A DNA stretch of 64,000 bases from Streptacidiphilus albus JL83. GTDB lineage: Bacteria > Actinomycetota > Actinomycetes > Streptomycetales > Streptomycetaceae. Both the position numbers and the translations under genes were made by a program. The notes below the pieces were generated by a model. It did not search any database. It had not been told where the DNA came from and worked only from the letters and a program-made list of their open reading frames with translations. The DNA lies in NCBI RefSeq assembly GCF_000744705.1, contig NZ_JQML01000001.1:5776017-5840016 (forward strand). Direction: 5' to 3'. Shown here piece by piece: positions 27,047 to 36,500 of the stretch (its first letter is position 1; the number at the start of each line of letters is the position of its first letter).

Positions 27047-28369
27047 TCAGTTGCCGTTCAGGTCGCCGATGATGGCGGTCTGGGCGGTGCCCAGGGCGGT
27101 CGCCGGGTCGGTGCCGGTGGCGATGGCGCTGAAGGCGGTCTGCAGGTCGGTCTCGTCCGCACCGGACCAGAACTGCGAGTTCGGGATGAACCAGGTCGGG
27201 GCCTTGGCCGCGTCACCGGAGGCGACGTTGGCCGGGGAGGCGTTCTGGTAGACGCTCATCAGGTTGCTGTTGTTCGGGATGGCGAACTTGGCCAGCTGGG
27301 TCTGGATCGCGGTGTCCGTGAAGATCCGGAGGAACTCGGCGCCGAGGCCCGGGTTCTGCGCCTTGGACGGGACGGCCAGGTCGGAGCCGCCGAGGAAGGC
27401 CGGGGTGGGGGTGCTGGCGGAGGCGCCGGGGACCGGGATCTCGGCCAGGTCGTTGGCGAGCGCCGGGTTGCCACCGGTGGCGGCCGGACCGTCGACCGAG
27501 CCGACCTCCCAGCCGTTGCCGATGATGGCGGCGATGTTGCCCTTGGCCATCAGCGCGTCCTGGGTGGTCTCGTCGACGGTGGTGCCGCCGACCGAGAACT
27601 CCTTCTGCAGGGTGTTCCAGGTGTTGATGCCGGAGATGAACTGCGGGTCGGTCAGGGTGCCGGTGAACTTGCTGCCCGAGGCGGAGGCGATGACGTTCTT
27701 GATGCCGTAGGAGCCGGCGCCGAAGGAGGTCGCGGTGTACCAGTCCTTGCCCGGCAGGTACAGGGCGGAGAAGTTCGGGACGCTCTTGTACTTCGCCTTG
27801 ACCAGGTTCAGGTCGGTGGTCAGCTCGGCCAGCGTGGTGGGCGGCGTGGTGACGCCGGCCGCGGCGAACATGTCCTTGCGGTAGATCATCACGCGGGCGC
27901 CGGCGTAGTAAGGGACGGCGTAGGTCTGGGTGCCGTCGGGGCTCGCGCCGGAGGCGGCCAGCGACTGCAGCCAGGCCGACGAGTTGTCGAACTTGCTCTT
28001 GACGCTGGTCAGGTTGACGAAGGAGCCGGCCGCGATGTACTTGGCGGCCTGGGTGTTGCCCAGCTCCAGGCAGTCGGGGGCGTTGTTCGACAGAAGCGCG
28101 GTGTCGAGCTTGGTGGTGTAGTTCGTCCAGGTCTGCCACTGGATGTTCACCTTGGCGCCGGTCTCGGCGGTGAAGGCGGAGACGGCCGCGTTGACCACGC
28201 TCGGCCAGCCCTTCTGGGCGTCCGTCATGATCCAACAGGTGATGGTCTTGCCCTTGCCGCTGGTGCTCAGCAGCGGCTGGGACGAGCTGCCGGAGGTGGA
28301 GCTGGAGGAACAGGCCGCTGCGGTCAGTACGGTGGCCAGAGCCGCGGCAGCTGCGATCTTGCGCTTCAA
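27047..28369 (-). CDS. dasA: N-acetylglucosamine/chitobiose-binding lipoprotein DasA
   Basis: A 440-residue solute-binding lipoprotein for the das ABC importer. The signal MKRKIAAAAALATVLTAAAC gives a lipidated Cys20. The mature part has the CUT1 binding-protein fold, with ITCWIMTDAQKGW, LELGNTQAAKY, YAVPYYAGARVMIY and LYLPGKDWYTATSFG. The start is a TTG codon, decided by AGGAGG 5-6 bases upstream; no ATG or GTG is available at that distance. DasR-like operators lie 217-356 bases upstream, in the region shared with a divergent paralogue. Confidence 0.92.
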   Translation of the reverse strand: MKRKIAAAAALATVLTAAACSSSSTSGSSSQPLLSTSGKGKTITCWIMTDAQKGWPSVVNAAVSAFTAETGAKVNIQWQTWTNYTTKLDTALLSNNAPDCLELGNTQAAKYIAAGSFVNLTSVKSKFDNSSAWLQSLAASGASPDGTQTYAVPYYAGARVMIYRKDMFAAAGVTTPPTTLAELTTDLNLVKAKYKSVPNFSALYLPGKDWYTATSFGAGSYGIKNVIASASGSKFTGTLTDPQFISGINTWNTLQKEFSVGGTTVDETTQDALMAKGNIAAIIGNGWEVGSVDGPAATGGNPALANDLAEIPVPGASASTPTPAFLGGSDLAVPSKAQNPGLGAEFLRIFTDTAIQTQLAKFAIPNNSNLMSVYQNASPANVASGDAAKAPTWFIPNSQFWSGADETDLQTAFSAIATGTDPATALGTAQTAIIGDLNGN

Positions 28370-28939
28370 AACATCCTCCTGGGGGATGAGCGACGAGGTG
28401 CGGCACCGGTGTTGACTCTGAGGTGTACCTGAGCTGAACCGTGCCTACGTTGAGGTGCTCGTTTGAGGGCCGTGCAGTCTTCTTGCGGAGCGGGTGGTGC
28501 TGGTGGTGCGGCGGCGTCCGTACCGGCTCTGAGCTGCGCGGAGTCACATGCGTCCGGAAGCCCGATCGGCTGGTGCGGCAACCTGATTGGTGTAGACCAG
28601 TGACCGGAGATTGGCATGGACCAATATGGAGCGTCAAGGGTTCTCGTGGGCCTCCGCCAAGCCGTTATCAATGCTTGACAAGCCGAGACCCCGTCGTGGT
28701 GGTCCTGTTGCTGGACTGGACCAGTCAACCTGCCAGAATTGGCGCACAATCGGACAGTTCACCGCAAGGGGGGCGAGGTGTCGGTCGGATAACACCTGTT
28801 GTTACTGGAGTGAAGCTCCTTGACGCGGTTGACCTGCCGAGACCAGACTCCGGCAACCGGCGTAGGCCGGTCGGTCGACGGCAATGACGCCAAGTCCTTG
28901 ATCCGGGCCGATAGTTGGCGTGCATCCGGGGAGGATTGC
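28370..28939. promoter_or_regulatory. Divergent regulatory region with three DasR-like operators
   Basis: The 570 bases between dasA and the paralogous binding-protein gene hold no gene. Three sites resemble the DasR-responsive element ACTGGTCTAGACCACT: ATTGGTGTAGACCAGT (28586-28601, 13 of 16), ATTGGCATGGACCAAT (28610-28625, 11 of 16) and GCTGGACTGGACCAGT (28710-28725, 12 of 16). A TTGACA hexamer is at 28675-28680. DasR control of both genes is likely. Confidence 0.75.
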
Positions 28940-30223
28940 GTGAAACGTCGGCTTGTCGCCGCGCTGGCCACGGCCGTGGGAATGGTGGGTCTGGCCGCCT
29001 GCAGCTCGGGTACGCCGGCCCCGGCCGCCGCGGTCGGGAGCTACTCGGGCCAGAGCATCACCGTCTGGCTGATGTCCGGGGACGCCCCCAGTGCCTGGCA
29101 GACCGCGGTCACGGCCCAGTTCGAACTCGCCTATCCGGGCGCGAAGCTCAATCTCGTCACCCAGTCCTGGACCAACATCCAGCAGAACGTGACCCAGGCG
29201 CTCTCGGAGCTGACGCCGCCGGACGTGGTGGACATCGGCAACACCCAGACCGCCTACTACGCCTCCACCGGCGGTCTGCTGGACCTCGCCCCCTACGTCT
29301 CGGAGCTCGGCGGCGGCGACTGGTCCAGGACCATGAACGCCTCGGCCCTGTCGGGCGGCGTGCAGTACGCCGCGCCCTGGTTCGCCGGCCTGCGGGTGGT
29401 GATGTACAACAAGGCGCTCTGGGCCAAGGCGAAGCTCTCGCCGCCCAGCACCCAGCAGCAGTTCCTGAACGACCTCGCCACCCTCCAGCAGACGCCGGGG
29501 GTGGACTCCGCGCTCTGGCTTCCGGGGCAGGACTGGTACGACTTCGACGGCTTCCTCCAGCAGGAGGGCGCCAGCATCATCGCCCGCGACAGCGGCGGGA
29601 AGTGGACCGGGGACCTGGACACCCCGGCCGGTCGGGCGGCGGCCACGCTCTTCAAGACCTTCCAGTCGTACGGCCACGCGCCGATGAACGCCGACGAGAC
29701 CCACCCGGTGGAGGCCACCGAGTTCGCCAAGGGCGACGTGGCCTCGATGATCGCCATGGGCTACGAGGCCGCCGCGGTGCTCCAGGCCAACCCGTCGATG
29801 GCCGACGACATCGGCTGGTTCCCCATGCCCAGCCCCACCGCCGGGGTCCCGGCCAAGACCTTCCTCGGCGGGTCCAACCTCGCGGTCGCGCAGAACACCT
29901 CGAACCGGACCCTGGCCCTGGGCTTCCTGAAGATCGCGCTGAACTCGGCCAACGAGAGCGCCTTCGCCAAGGAGTCGGGCTTCCTGCCGGACACGGACTC
30001 CCTCTACTCCGCACTCAGCGGCAACGCCTACGGCGTGGCGGAGAGCAAGGCCGCCCCGTACGCCGGCTACACCCCGCTGGTGCCGACCTGGGGACGGGTG
30101 GAGAACTCGCCCAACCCGATCACCACGCTGTTCCTCACCCCGGTGCTGCAGGGCCAGGACGTCAGTCCGGCGGCGGACGTGGCGGACGCCGAGATCACCG
30201 CCCGGCTCAACGGCGGCCAGTGA
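28940..30223 (+). CDS. DasA-like sugar-binding lipoprotein (paralogue)
   Basis: A 427-residue solute-binding lipoprotein. MKRRLVAALATAVGMVGLAAC ends in a lipobox with Cys21. It shares landmarks with DasA (VDIGNTQTAYY, YAAPWFAGLRVVMYNK, LWLPGQDWYD), so it is a paralogue, probably for a related amino sugar or oligosaccharide. No permease gene accompanies it; it may feed the DasBC channel. The GTG at 28940 follows GGGGAGG at ideal spacing. It is divergent from dasA and followed by the SIS gene. Confidence 0.9.
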   Translation: MKRRLVAALATAVGMVGLAACSSGTPAPAAAVGSYSGQSITVWLMSGDAPSAWQTAVTAQFELAYPGAKLNLVTQSWTNIQQNVTQALSELTPPDVVDIGNTQTAYYASTGGLLDLAPYVSELGGGDWSRTMNASALSGGVQYAAPWFAGLRVVMYNKALWAKAKLSPPSTQQQFLNDLATLQQTPGVDSALWLPGQDWYDFDGFLQQEGASIIARDSGGKWTGDLDTPAGRAAATLFKTFQSYGHAPMNADETHPVEATEFAKGDVASMIAMGYEAAAVLQANPSMADDIGWFPMPSPTAGVPAKTFLGGSNLAVAQNTSNRTLALGFLKIALNSANESAFAKESGFLPDTDSLYSALSGNAYGVAESKAAPYAGYTPLVPTWGRVENSPNPITTLFLTPVLQGQDVSPAADVADAEITARLNGGQ

Positions 30224-30431
30224 GCGGCGGGCGGTGAGCGCGGGGGACCGGGCGGAGGACTGAGCGGCTGTTCCGGGCGGGGTCGGCAGGCGGACCGTTC
30301 CCCGCCCCGGGCCGCGGAGATCGTAGGATCGTCCCGGCGGCCCGGGTGCGGACCGGCTGCCGAAGAGGACCCGACCCCGGTGGGCGCACGCCCGGACCGG
30401 GGCGCACCTGCTTTCTCTGGAGGCTCCACCC

Positions 30432-31499
30432 ATGTCCGCAGCACCGACCACCCTCGGCGTACCGCGCCCCGGCCACATCATGGCGGGCGAGATGGCCCAG
30501 CAGCCGGCCGTCCTGCAGCGCATCCTCGACGAGGGCGCCGCCGGCATCCGCGAGACCGCCGCGCGCATCGCGGCCCGCAACCCCCGGTTCGTCCTGCTGA
30601 CCGCGCGCGGCACCAGCGACAACGCGGCGCTGTACGCCAAGTACCTGATCGAGATCACCCTCGGCAAGCCGGTGGGGCTCACCTCGATGTCCACCACCAC
30701 CGCCTACGGGGCCAAGCCCGACCTGACCGACTGCCTGGTGATCACGGTCAGCCAGTCCGGCGGCTCGCCCGACCTGGTGGCCTCCACCCGGGCCGCGCGC
30801 GAGGCCGGGGCGATCACCCTGGCGGTGACCAACAACGCCGACTCGCCGCTGGCCGAGGTCTCCGAGTACCACATCGACGTGCTGGCCGGTCCGGAGAAGG
30901 CGCTGCCGGCCACCAAGACCTACACCGCCGAGCTGCTGGCCCTCTACCTCTTCGTCGAGGGGCTGCGCGGGGCACGGGGCGAGGCGGCCGAGTCGCTGCC
31001 GGGGCTGGCGCAGGCGATCCTGGACCGCGGCGCCGAGGTCAAGCAGCTGGCCGAGCGCTACCGCTTCGCCCAGCGGCTGGTGATCACCTCGCGCGGCTAC
31101 GGCTACCCGACCGCCCGCGAGGCGGCGCTCAAGCTGATGGAGACCACCTACATCCCGGCCACCCCGTTCTCCGGCGCGGACCTGCTGCACGGGCCGCTGG
31201 CGATGGTGGACAACGTCTCCCCGGTGATCGCGGTCGTGCCCGAGGGCCGGGGCGGCGCGGCGCTGCAGCCGGTCCTCGACCGGCTGCGCGGGCGTGGCGC
31301 GGACCTGGTGGTGGTCGGCCAGCGGGAGCAGGTGGAGGCGGCCTCGGCCGGCTTCGTGCTGCCGTCCGGGGTGGCCGAGGAAGTCCAGACGATCCTGGAG
31401 ATCCTGCCGCTGCAGCTGCTGGCCTACGAGGTCACCATCGCCCGCGGCCAGGACCCGGACGCCCCGCGCGCGCTGGCCAAGGTCACCGAGACCCGCTGA
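30432..31499 (+). CDS. SIS-domain sugar-phosphate isomerase/deaminase-like protein
   Basis: A 355-residue protein with two SIS domains (about 40-175 and 200-340), like the isomerase half of GlmS and the NagB-II/AgaS group. LLTARGTSDNAALYAKY and VSQSGGSPDLV bind the sugar phosphate; LPATKTYTAELLAL is typical of GlmS-like enzymes. The glutaminase domain is absent, so it may deaminate glucosamine-6-phosphate rather than make it. Position after the second DasA-like gene supports amino-sugar catabolism. ATG at 30432 follows GGAGG. Confidence 0.87.
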   Translation: MSAAPTTLGVPRPGHIMAGEMAQQPAVLQRILDEGAAGIRETAARIAARNPRFVLLTARGTSDNAALYAKYLIEITLGKPVGLTSMSTTTAYGAKPDLTDCLVITVSQSGGSPDLVASTRAAREAGAITLAVTNNADSPLAEVSEYHIDVLAGPEKALPATKTYTAELLALYLFVEGLRGARGEAAESLPGLAQAILDRGAEVKQLAERYRFAQRLVITSRGYGYPTAREAALKLMETTYIPATPFSGADLLHGPLAMVDNVSPVIAVVPEGRGGAALQPVLDRLRGRGADLVVVGQREQVEAASAGFVLPSGVAEEVQTILEILPLQLLAYEVTIARGQDPDAPRALAKVTETR

Positions 31500-31519
31500 G
31501 CCGCCGGTCCCGACGCGGA

Positions 31520-31559
31520 CGAAGCCCCCTGCTGCGCCGAGGCGCGGCAGGGGGCTTCG
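31520..31559 (+). terminator. Strong hairpin terminator after the SIS gene
   Basis: Thirteen-base arms starting CGAAGCCCCCTGC (31520-31532) and ending GCAGGGGGCTTCG (31547-31559); the loop forms a further GCGCC/GGCGC stem. It lies 20 bases after the stop. Confidence 0.8.
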
Positions 31560-31919
31560 TGCCTCTCGCGGGGAGGCGAGCAGGCTGTGCCTCCGAGGTG
31601 GAGGCCCGAAAGCACGGAGGCCCGAAAGCGCAAGGGCCGTGGCGCCGGGACAGGACCCTCAACCTGTCCGGCACCGCGGCCCGAGGCATAGCCGGCGGTT
31701 GTCGTCCGGGGCGCGGCGGGTGTGCGGGCCCGGTAGGCGCAGGACGAGAGACCGACTTTTCGAGCAGAGAGGGCCGCTGCGCGGTCAGGGCAGATAGCGC
31801 GTGTGCCGCTCTCCTTGGTGCTGACTCCATTGTGGACTAGACCAATTCTGGTTGTCCAGACCATCTGGGGGCCAATCTCGCCGCCGTGCCGCCGGCGCCG
31901 TGACGGATAGGCTCGGAGG
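31560..31919. promoter_or_regulatory. Upstream region of the PdtaS-like kinase with DasR-like sites
   Basis: After the terminator comes a short direct repeat (GGAGGCCCGAAAGC at about 31607 and 31617-31630) and no gene. TGTGGACTAGACCAAT (31831-31846) matches the DasR element at 12 of 16 positions with a perfect CTAGACCA core; GGTTGTCCAGACCATC (31850-31865) is weaker. A TAGGCT hexamer (31908-31913) ends 6 bases before the kinase ATG, suggesting a leaderless start. Confidence 0.6.
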
Positions 31920-33413
31920 ATGCCTTCCCTGAACGAGCTGGTGCGCCACCACACCTCCCTGGACAGCGCCGACGTGGAGTGGATTCACCTCCTGGTGTCC
32001 GAGTGGCAGCTGCTCTCCGACCTCTCCTTCGCCGACCTGGTGCTCTGGGTGCCGACCCGGGACGGCACCCGCTATGTCTCGCTGGCGCAGATGCGGCCCA
32101 ACACCGGCCCCACCTCGTACCAGGACGACATGGTGGGTCACCTGGTCCCGCGCGGTCGGCGGCCGATGCTGGACGTGGCGCTGGACGAGGGCCGGATCGT
32201 GCGCGAGGGCGACCCGGAGTGGCGCGAGGACGTGCCGGTGCGGGTGGAGTCCATCCCGGTGCGGCGCGACGGCCGGGTGCTGGGGGTGATCGCCCGCAAC
32301 ACCAACCTGCTGACCGTGCGCACCCCCAGTCGGCTGGAGCTCACCTATCTGCAGAGCGCCTCCGACCTGGCCCAGATGATCGCTGCCGGAACGTTTCCCT
32401 TTCCCGGCGAGCAGGTCGACATGGACGCCTCCCCGCGGGCCGGGGACGGCCTGATCCGGCTGGACGCCGACGGCATCGTCACCTATGCCAGCCCCAACGC
32501 GCTCTCCGCCTTCCACCGCCTCGGCCTGGCCTCCGACCTGGTCGGGCTGCACCTCGGCCGGACCACGGCCGAGCTCGCCCCGCCGACCCGGCGCGGCCCG
32601 GTGGACGAGGCGCTGGTCAAGCTCGCCAGCGGCTGGGCGCCCCGGCAGATCGAGGTCGAGTCGGTGGACGGCGTGGTGCAGATGCGGGCCATCCCGCTCA
32701 AGCCCAAGGGCGTCCACACCGGCTCGCTGGTGCTGCTGCGCGACGTCACCGAGCTGCGCCGGCGCGAGCGGGAGCTGATGACCAAGGACGCCACCATCCG
32801 CGAGATCCACCACCGGGTGAAGAACAACCTGCAGACGGTCGCCGCGCTGCTGCGGCTGCAGTCCCGGCGGATGGACTCGGAGGCGGCCAAGGCCGCCCTG
32901 GACGAGGCGGTGCGCCGGGTCGGCTCGATCGCCATCGTGCACGAGACGCTGTCGCAGAACCTGGACGAGCACGTCGCCTTCGACGAGATCGCCGACCGGG
33001 TGCTCGCCATGGTGATGGAGCTGTCCCAGGACGGCCGGGTCACCGCGCGCCGCAGCGGCAGCTTCGGCATCCTCTCGGCGGACGTGGCCACCCCCCTCTC
33101 GATGGTGCTCACCGAGATCCTGCAGAACGCCCTGGAGCACGCCTACGGGCCGAAGGCCGGCGGCGCGGTCGAGGTGGCGGCGGTCCGGCGGCGGGAGCCC
33201 GGTTCCGGCGAGGAGCAGCTGCTGATCACCGTCACCGACGACGGCAGCGGCCTGCCCGAGGGCTTCGACCCGCAGCGGGACGGGAACCTGGGGCTGCAGA
33301 TCGTCCGCACCCTGGTCGTCGGCGAGCTGGCGGGCACCTTCGACATGCGCGGCGCGGAGGGCGGCGGCGGCACGGTGGTGGTGCTGGAGGTCCCAGTGGG
33401 GCCTGCGGACTGA
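31920..33413 (+). CDS. PdtaS-type cytosolic histidine kinase
   Basis: A 497-residue soluble kinase. Order: N-terminal GAF-like domain (about 20-160, WQLLSDLSFADLVLWVPTRD), PAS domain (about 175-285), HisKA_2 box IREIHHRVKNNLQTVAALLR with the histidine pair at 297-298, then an HATPase (LTEILQNALEHAYG, VTDDGSGLPEGF, NLGLQIV). This is the layout of mycobacterial PdtaS, whose partner PdtaR is an RNA-binding antiterminator encoded elsewhere. In mycobacteria pdtaS neighbours whiB1; here a large NRPS gene lies between it and wblE. DasR-like sites sit 54-89 bases upstream. Confidence 0.9.
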   Translation: MPSLNELVRHHTSLDSADVEWIHLLVSEWQLLSDLSFADLVLWVPTRDGTRYVSLAQMRPNTGPTSYQDDMVGHLVPRGRRPMLDVALDEGRIVREGDPEWREDVPVRVESIPVRRDGRVLGVIARNTNLLTVRTPSRLELTYLQSASDLAQMIAAGTFPFPGEQVDMDASPRAGDGLIRLDADGIVTYASPNALSAFHRLGLASDLVGLHLGRTTAELAPPTRRGPVDEALVKLASGWAPRQIEVESVDGVVQMRAIPLKPKGVHTGSLVLLRDVTELRRRERELMTKDATIREIHHRVKNNLQTVAALLRLQSRRMDSEAAKAALDEAVRRVGSIAIVHETLSQNLDEHVAFDEIADRVLAMVMELSQDGRVTARRSGSFGILSADVATPLSMVLTEILQNALEHAYGPKAGGAVEVAAVRRREPGSGEEQLLITVTDDGSGLPEGFDPQRDGNLGLQIVRTLVVGELAGTFDMRGAEGGGGTVVVLEVPVGPAD

Positions 33414-33546
33414 CAAATGGTCATTATATTGTCCGGTTAATGCTGATTTCTCGGGATTAACCGACTTCTCATGGTTTATCGCACAACTTCGTAGGGTGTT
33501 CTCTCGTGTACTAAGAGGTATAAGCCCGTCCGACGAGAGCACGCAC
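33414..33546 (+). promoter_or_regulatory. AT-rich leader of the Pls-like gene with inverted repeat
   Basis: This stretch is much richer in A+T than its surroundings. CGGTTAAT (33434-33441) and ATTAACCG (33456-33463) are perfect 8-base inverted arms with a 14-base spacer, ending 83 bases before the chosen start. It looks like an operator or a nucleoid-protein (Lsr2) target controlling the synthetase. Confidence 0.55.
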
Positions 33547-36500
33547 GTGGACCCTGAGAACCTGACTTCCGCAGCGGTGACGCTGCCCCCCAGGCCCGAG
33601 CCCCCCGGCCGCACCGCATCGGCGGTGTGGCCGGGGGGCCCTCCGGCACCCGAGCGGACGCTGGTGGACATCCTCGACGCCGCCGTCCGCCGCCACCCCC
33701 GCGCTCCCGCGCTGGACGCCCCGACCGGCACGGCCGAGGGCAGTCCGCGCACGGTCCTGGACTACCGCGGCCTGCGCGCCGCGGCCGGGGCGGTCGCGGC
33801 CGGTCTCGGGGAGCGGGGCATCGGTCCCGGGGACCGGGTCGGCGTCCGGCTGCCCTCCGGCACGGCCGAGCTCTACACCGCGATCCTGGGCGTGCTCTGC
33901 GCCGGGGCCGCCTATGTCCCGGTGGACGTGGACGACCCGGACGAGCGGGCGGCGATGATCTGGGCGGACGCCCAGGTCTGCGCGGTGCTCGGCCCCGGCG
34001 GGCAGGTCGATCCAGGCCCGAGTCCGGCCGGCGGCCGGGCCGGGCCGGGGACCGGGGCGGCCGCCGGGGCGCCGACGCCCGCGGACGACGCCTGGATCAT
34101 CTTCACCTCGGGGACCACCGGACGGCCCAAGGGCGTCGCGGTGACCCACCGCTCGGCGGCGGCCTTCGTCGACGCCGAGGCCGCGCTCTTCCTCCGCGAC
34201 GCGCCGCTGGGCCCGGGGGACCGGGTGCTGGCCGGTCTCTCGGTCGCCTTCGACGCCTCCTGCGAGGAGATGTGGCTGGCCTGGCGGCACGGCGGCTGCC
34301 TGGTGCCGGCGCCGCGGGCGCTGGTGAAGGCCGGGGTCGACCTCGGGGCCTGGCTGGTGGAGCAGCGCGTCACCGTGGTCTCCACGGTGCCCACGCTGGC
34401 CGCGCTCTGGCCGGCCGCCGCGCTGGACCGGGTCCGGCTGCTGATCGTCGGCGGCGAGGCCTGCCCGGCCGAGCTGGTGGAGCGGCTGGACGTGCCCGGA
34501 CGCGAGTTCTGGAACACCTACGGCCCCACCGAGACCACCGTCGTCGCCTGCGGCGCGCTGCTGCGGGCCGGGGAGCCGGTGCGCATCGGCGCGCCGCTGG
34601 CCGGCTGGGAGCTGGCGGTCGTCAACCCGGAGGGCGAACCCGTCGCCTGGGGTGAGGTCGGCGAACTCCTGATCGGGGGAGTGGGCGCGGCCCGCTACCT
34701 TGACCCGGCCAAGGACGCCGAGCGCTTCCGGCACCATGCCGCGCTCCCCGGCGGACGCTGCTACCGCAGCGGTGACCTGGTCCGGGCCGACCCGGACGGC
34801 CTGGTCTTCGTCGGCCGGGCCGACGAGCAGGTCAAGCTCGGCGGCCGCAGGATCGAACTGGGCGAGATCGACGCCGCCCTGGCCGCGCTCCCCGGCGTCC
34901 GTGCGGCGGCGGCCGCCGTCCGCGACACCCCGGCCGGCGGCCAACTCCTGGTCGGCTACCTGGTCCTGGACCGTCCGGCCGAGCGGGCCGCCGACCGGGC
35001 GGCGGAGCTCGACCCGGGCGCCCCGCTCCGGCTCCGGGCGCTGCTCCCGGCCCCCACACCGCCGCCCGACGCCGGGCCGCCGCTCCCGGCCCCGGCCGCC
35101 GCCCGGCCGGAGGCCCTGGCCGCGCTGCGCTCGCTGCTGCTGGAGCGGCTGCCGTCGGCGCTGGTGCCGACCCTGACGGTGCTCCCCGAACTGCCGACCA
35201 GGACCTCCGGCAAGGTCGACCGGAAGGCCCTGCCCTGGCCGCTGCCGAGCGCCGACGCAGCGTCAGCCGCCGTTCCCGGCGCGGAGGCCGACCAGCTGCG
35301 CGGCACCGCCGCCCGGCTCGCCGAGCACTGGCGCGCGCTGCTCGGCGTGCCGGTCCGCGCCGACAGCGACTTCTTCGCCCTCGGCGGCACCAGCCTCGCC
35401 GCCGCCCGGCTGGTGGCGCTGCTCCGCGAGCGCCACCCCGGCGTCTCCGTGGCCGACCTCTACCACCGGCCCCGGCTCGGCGAGCTCGCCCACCACCTCG
35501 ACCTGGACGCCGGCCGCCCGGGCCCCTCCGGCCACCCGGAGGACGGGACCGCGGATCGCGCCGCCGGGGCGCCGGCCGCGCCGCGTCGCCCGGTCCGGCC
35601 GGTGCCCCGGCGCGTCGGCGCCTACCAGGCGGTCGTGCTGACGCTGCTGCAGGCGCTCGCCGGACTGCGCTGGGTGCTGGCCCTCGCGGTCGTCGACGAC
35701 CTGATCGGACCGCTGCCCTGGACCGCCCACACATCCTGGTGGCTGCTGGCGGCCGGCTGGGCGCTGCTGGGCAGCGCGCCCGGACGGGCGCTGATCGGCG
35801 CCGGCGGCGCCCGGCTGCTCACCCGCGGCCTGCGGCCGGGCGACCACCAGCGCGGCGGCCGTACCCACCTGCGGCTGTGGACCGCGGAACGGCTGGTCGC
35901 CGCGTTCAACGTGGCCTCGGTCCTGGGCACCCCCTTCGCCTCCCGCTACGCTCGGCTGCTCGGCTGCGACGTCGGCCCCGGCGTCCAGTTGCACGCCATG
36001 CCGCCGGTCACCGGGCTGGCCCGGTTCGGCGCGGGCTGTTCGGTGGAGCCCGAGGCCGACCTGGCCGGCTGGTGGCTGGACGGCGACACCCTGCGCCTCG
36101 GCGCGGTCCGGATCGGGGCCGGGGCCAGGATCGGCACCCGGTCGACGCTGCTGCCGGGCGCGGCCGTCGGCGCCGGGGCCGTGGTCGCTCCGGGCAGCTG
36201 TGTCGGCGGAGCGGTCCCGGCCGGGGAGCGGGTGCACGGCTCCCCGGCCCGCCCGGACCGGACGCCCGACCCCGCCCCCTGGACCGTCTTCGCCGGTCCC
36301 GCCGGCGGGACCGGCGAAGACGGCCGCCGACGGGCCCGGGAAGGGGCCTGGGGCCTCGTCTACGGGCTCTCGCTGACCGTCCAGCAGGGGTTGCCGCTGC
36401 TGGCCGCCCTGCCCGCGCTGCTGGCGGTCTACGACCTCGTCGGCCGCACCGGCTCGCTCGGCGCGGTCCTGGTCCTGCTGCTGGCCTGCGCCGTGCCGCT

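Noticed and set aside
31607-31638. Short direct repeat GGAGGCCCGAAAGC as a regulatory element
   Set aside because: Only two adjacent copies in the 3' region after a terminator, with no dyad and no link to a start.
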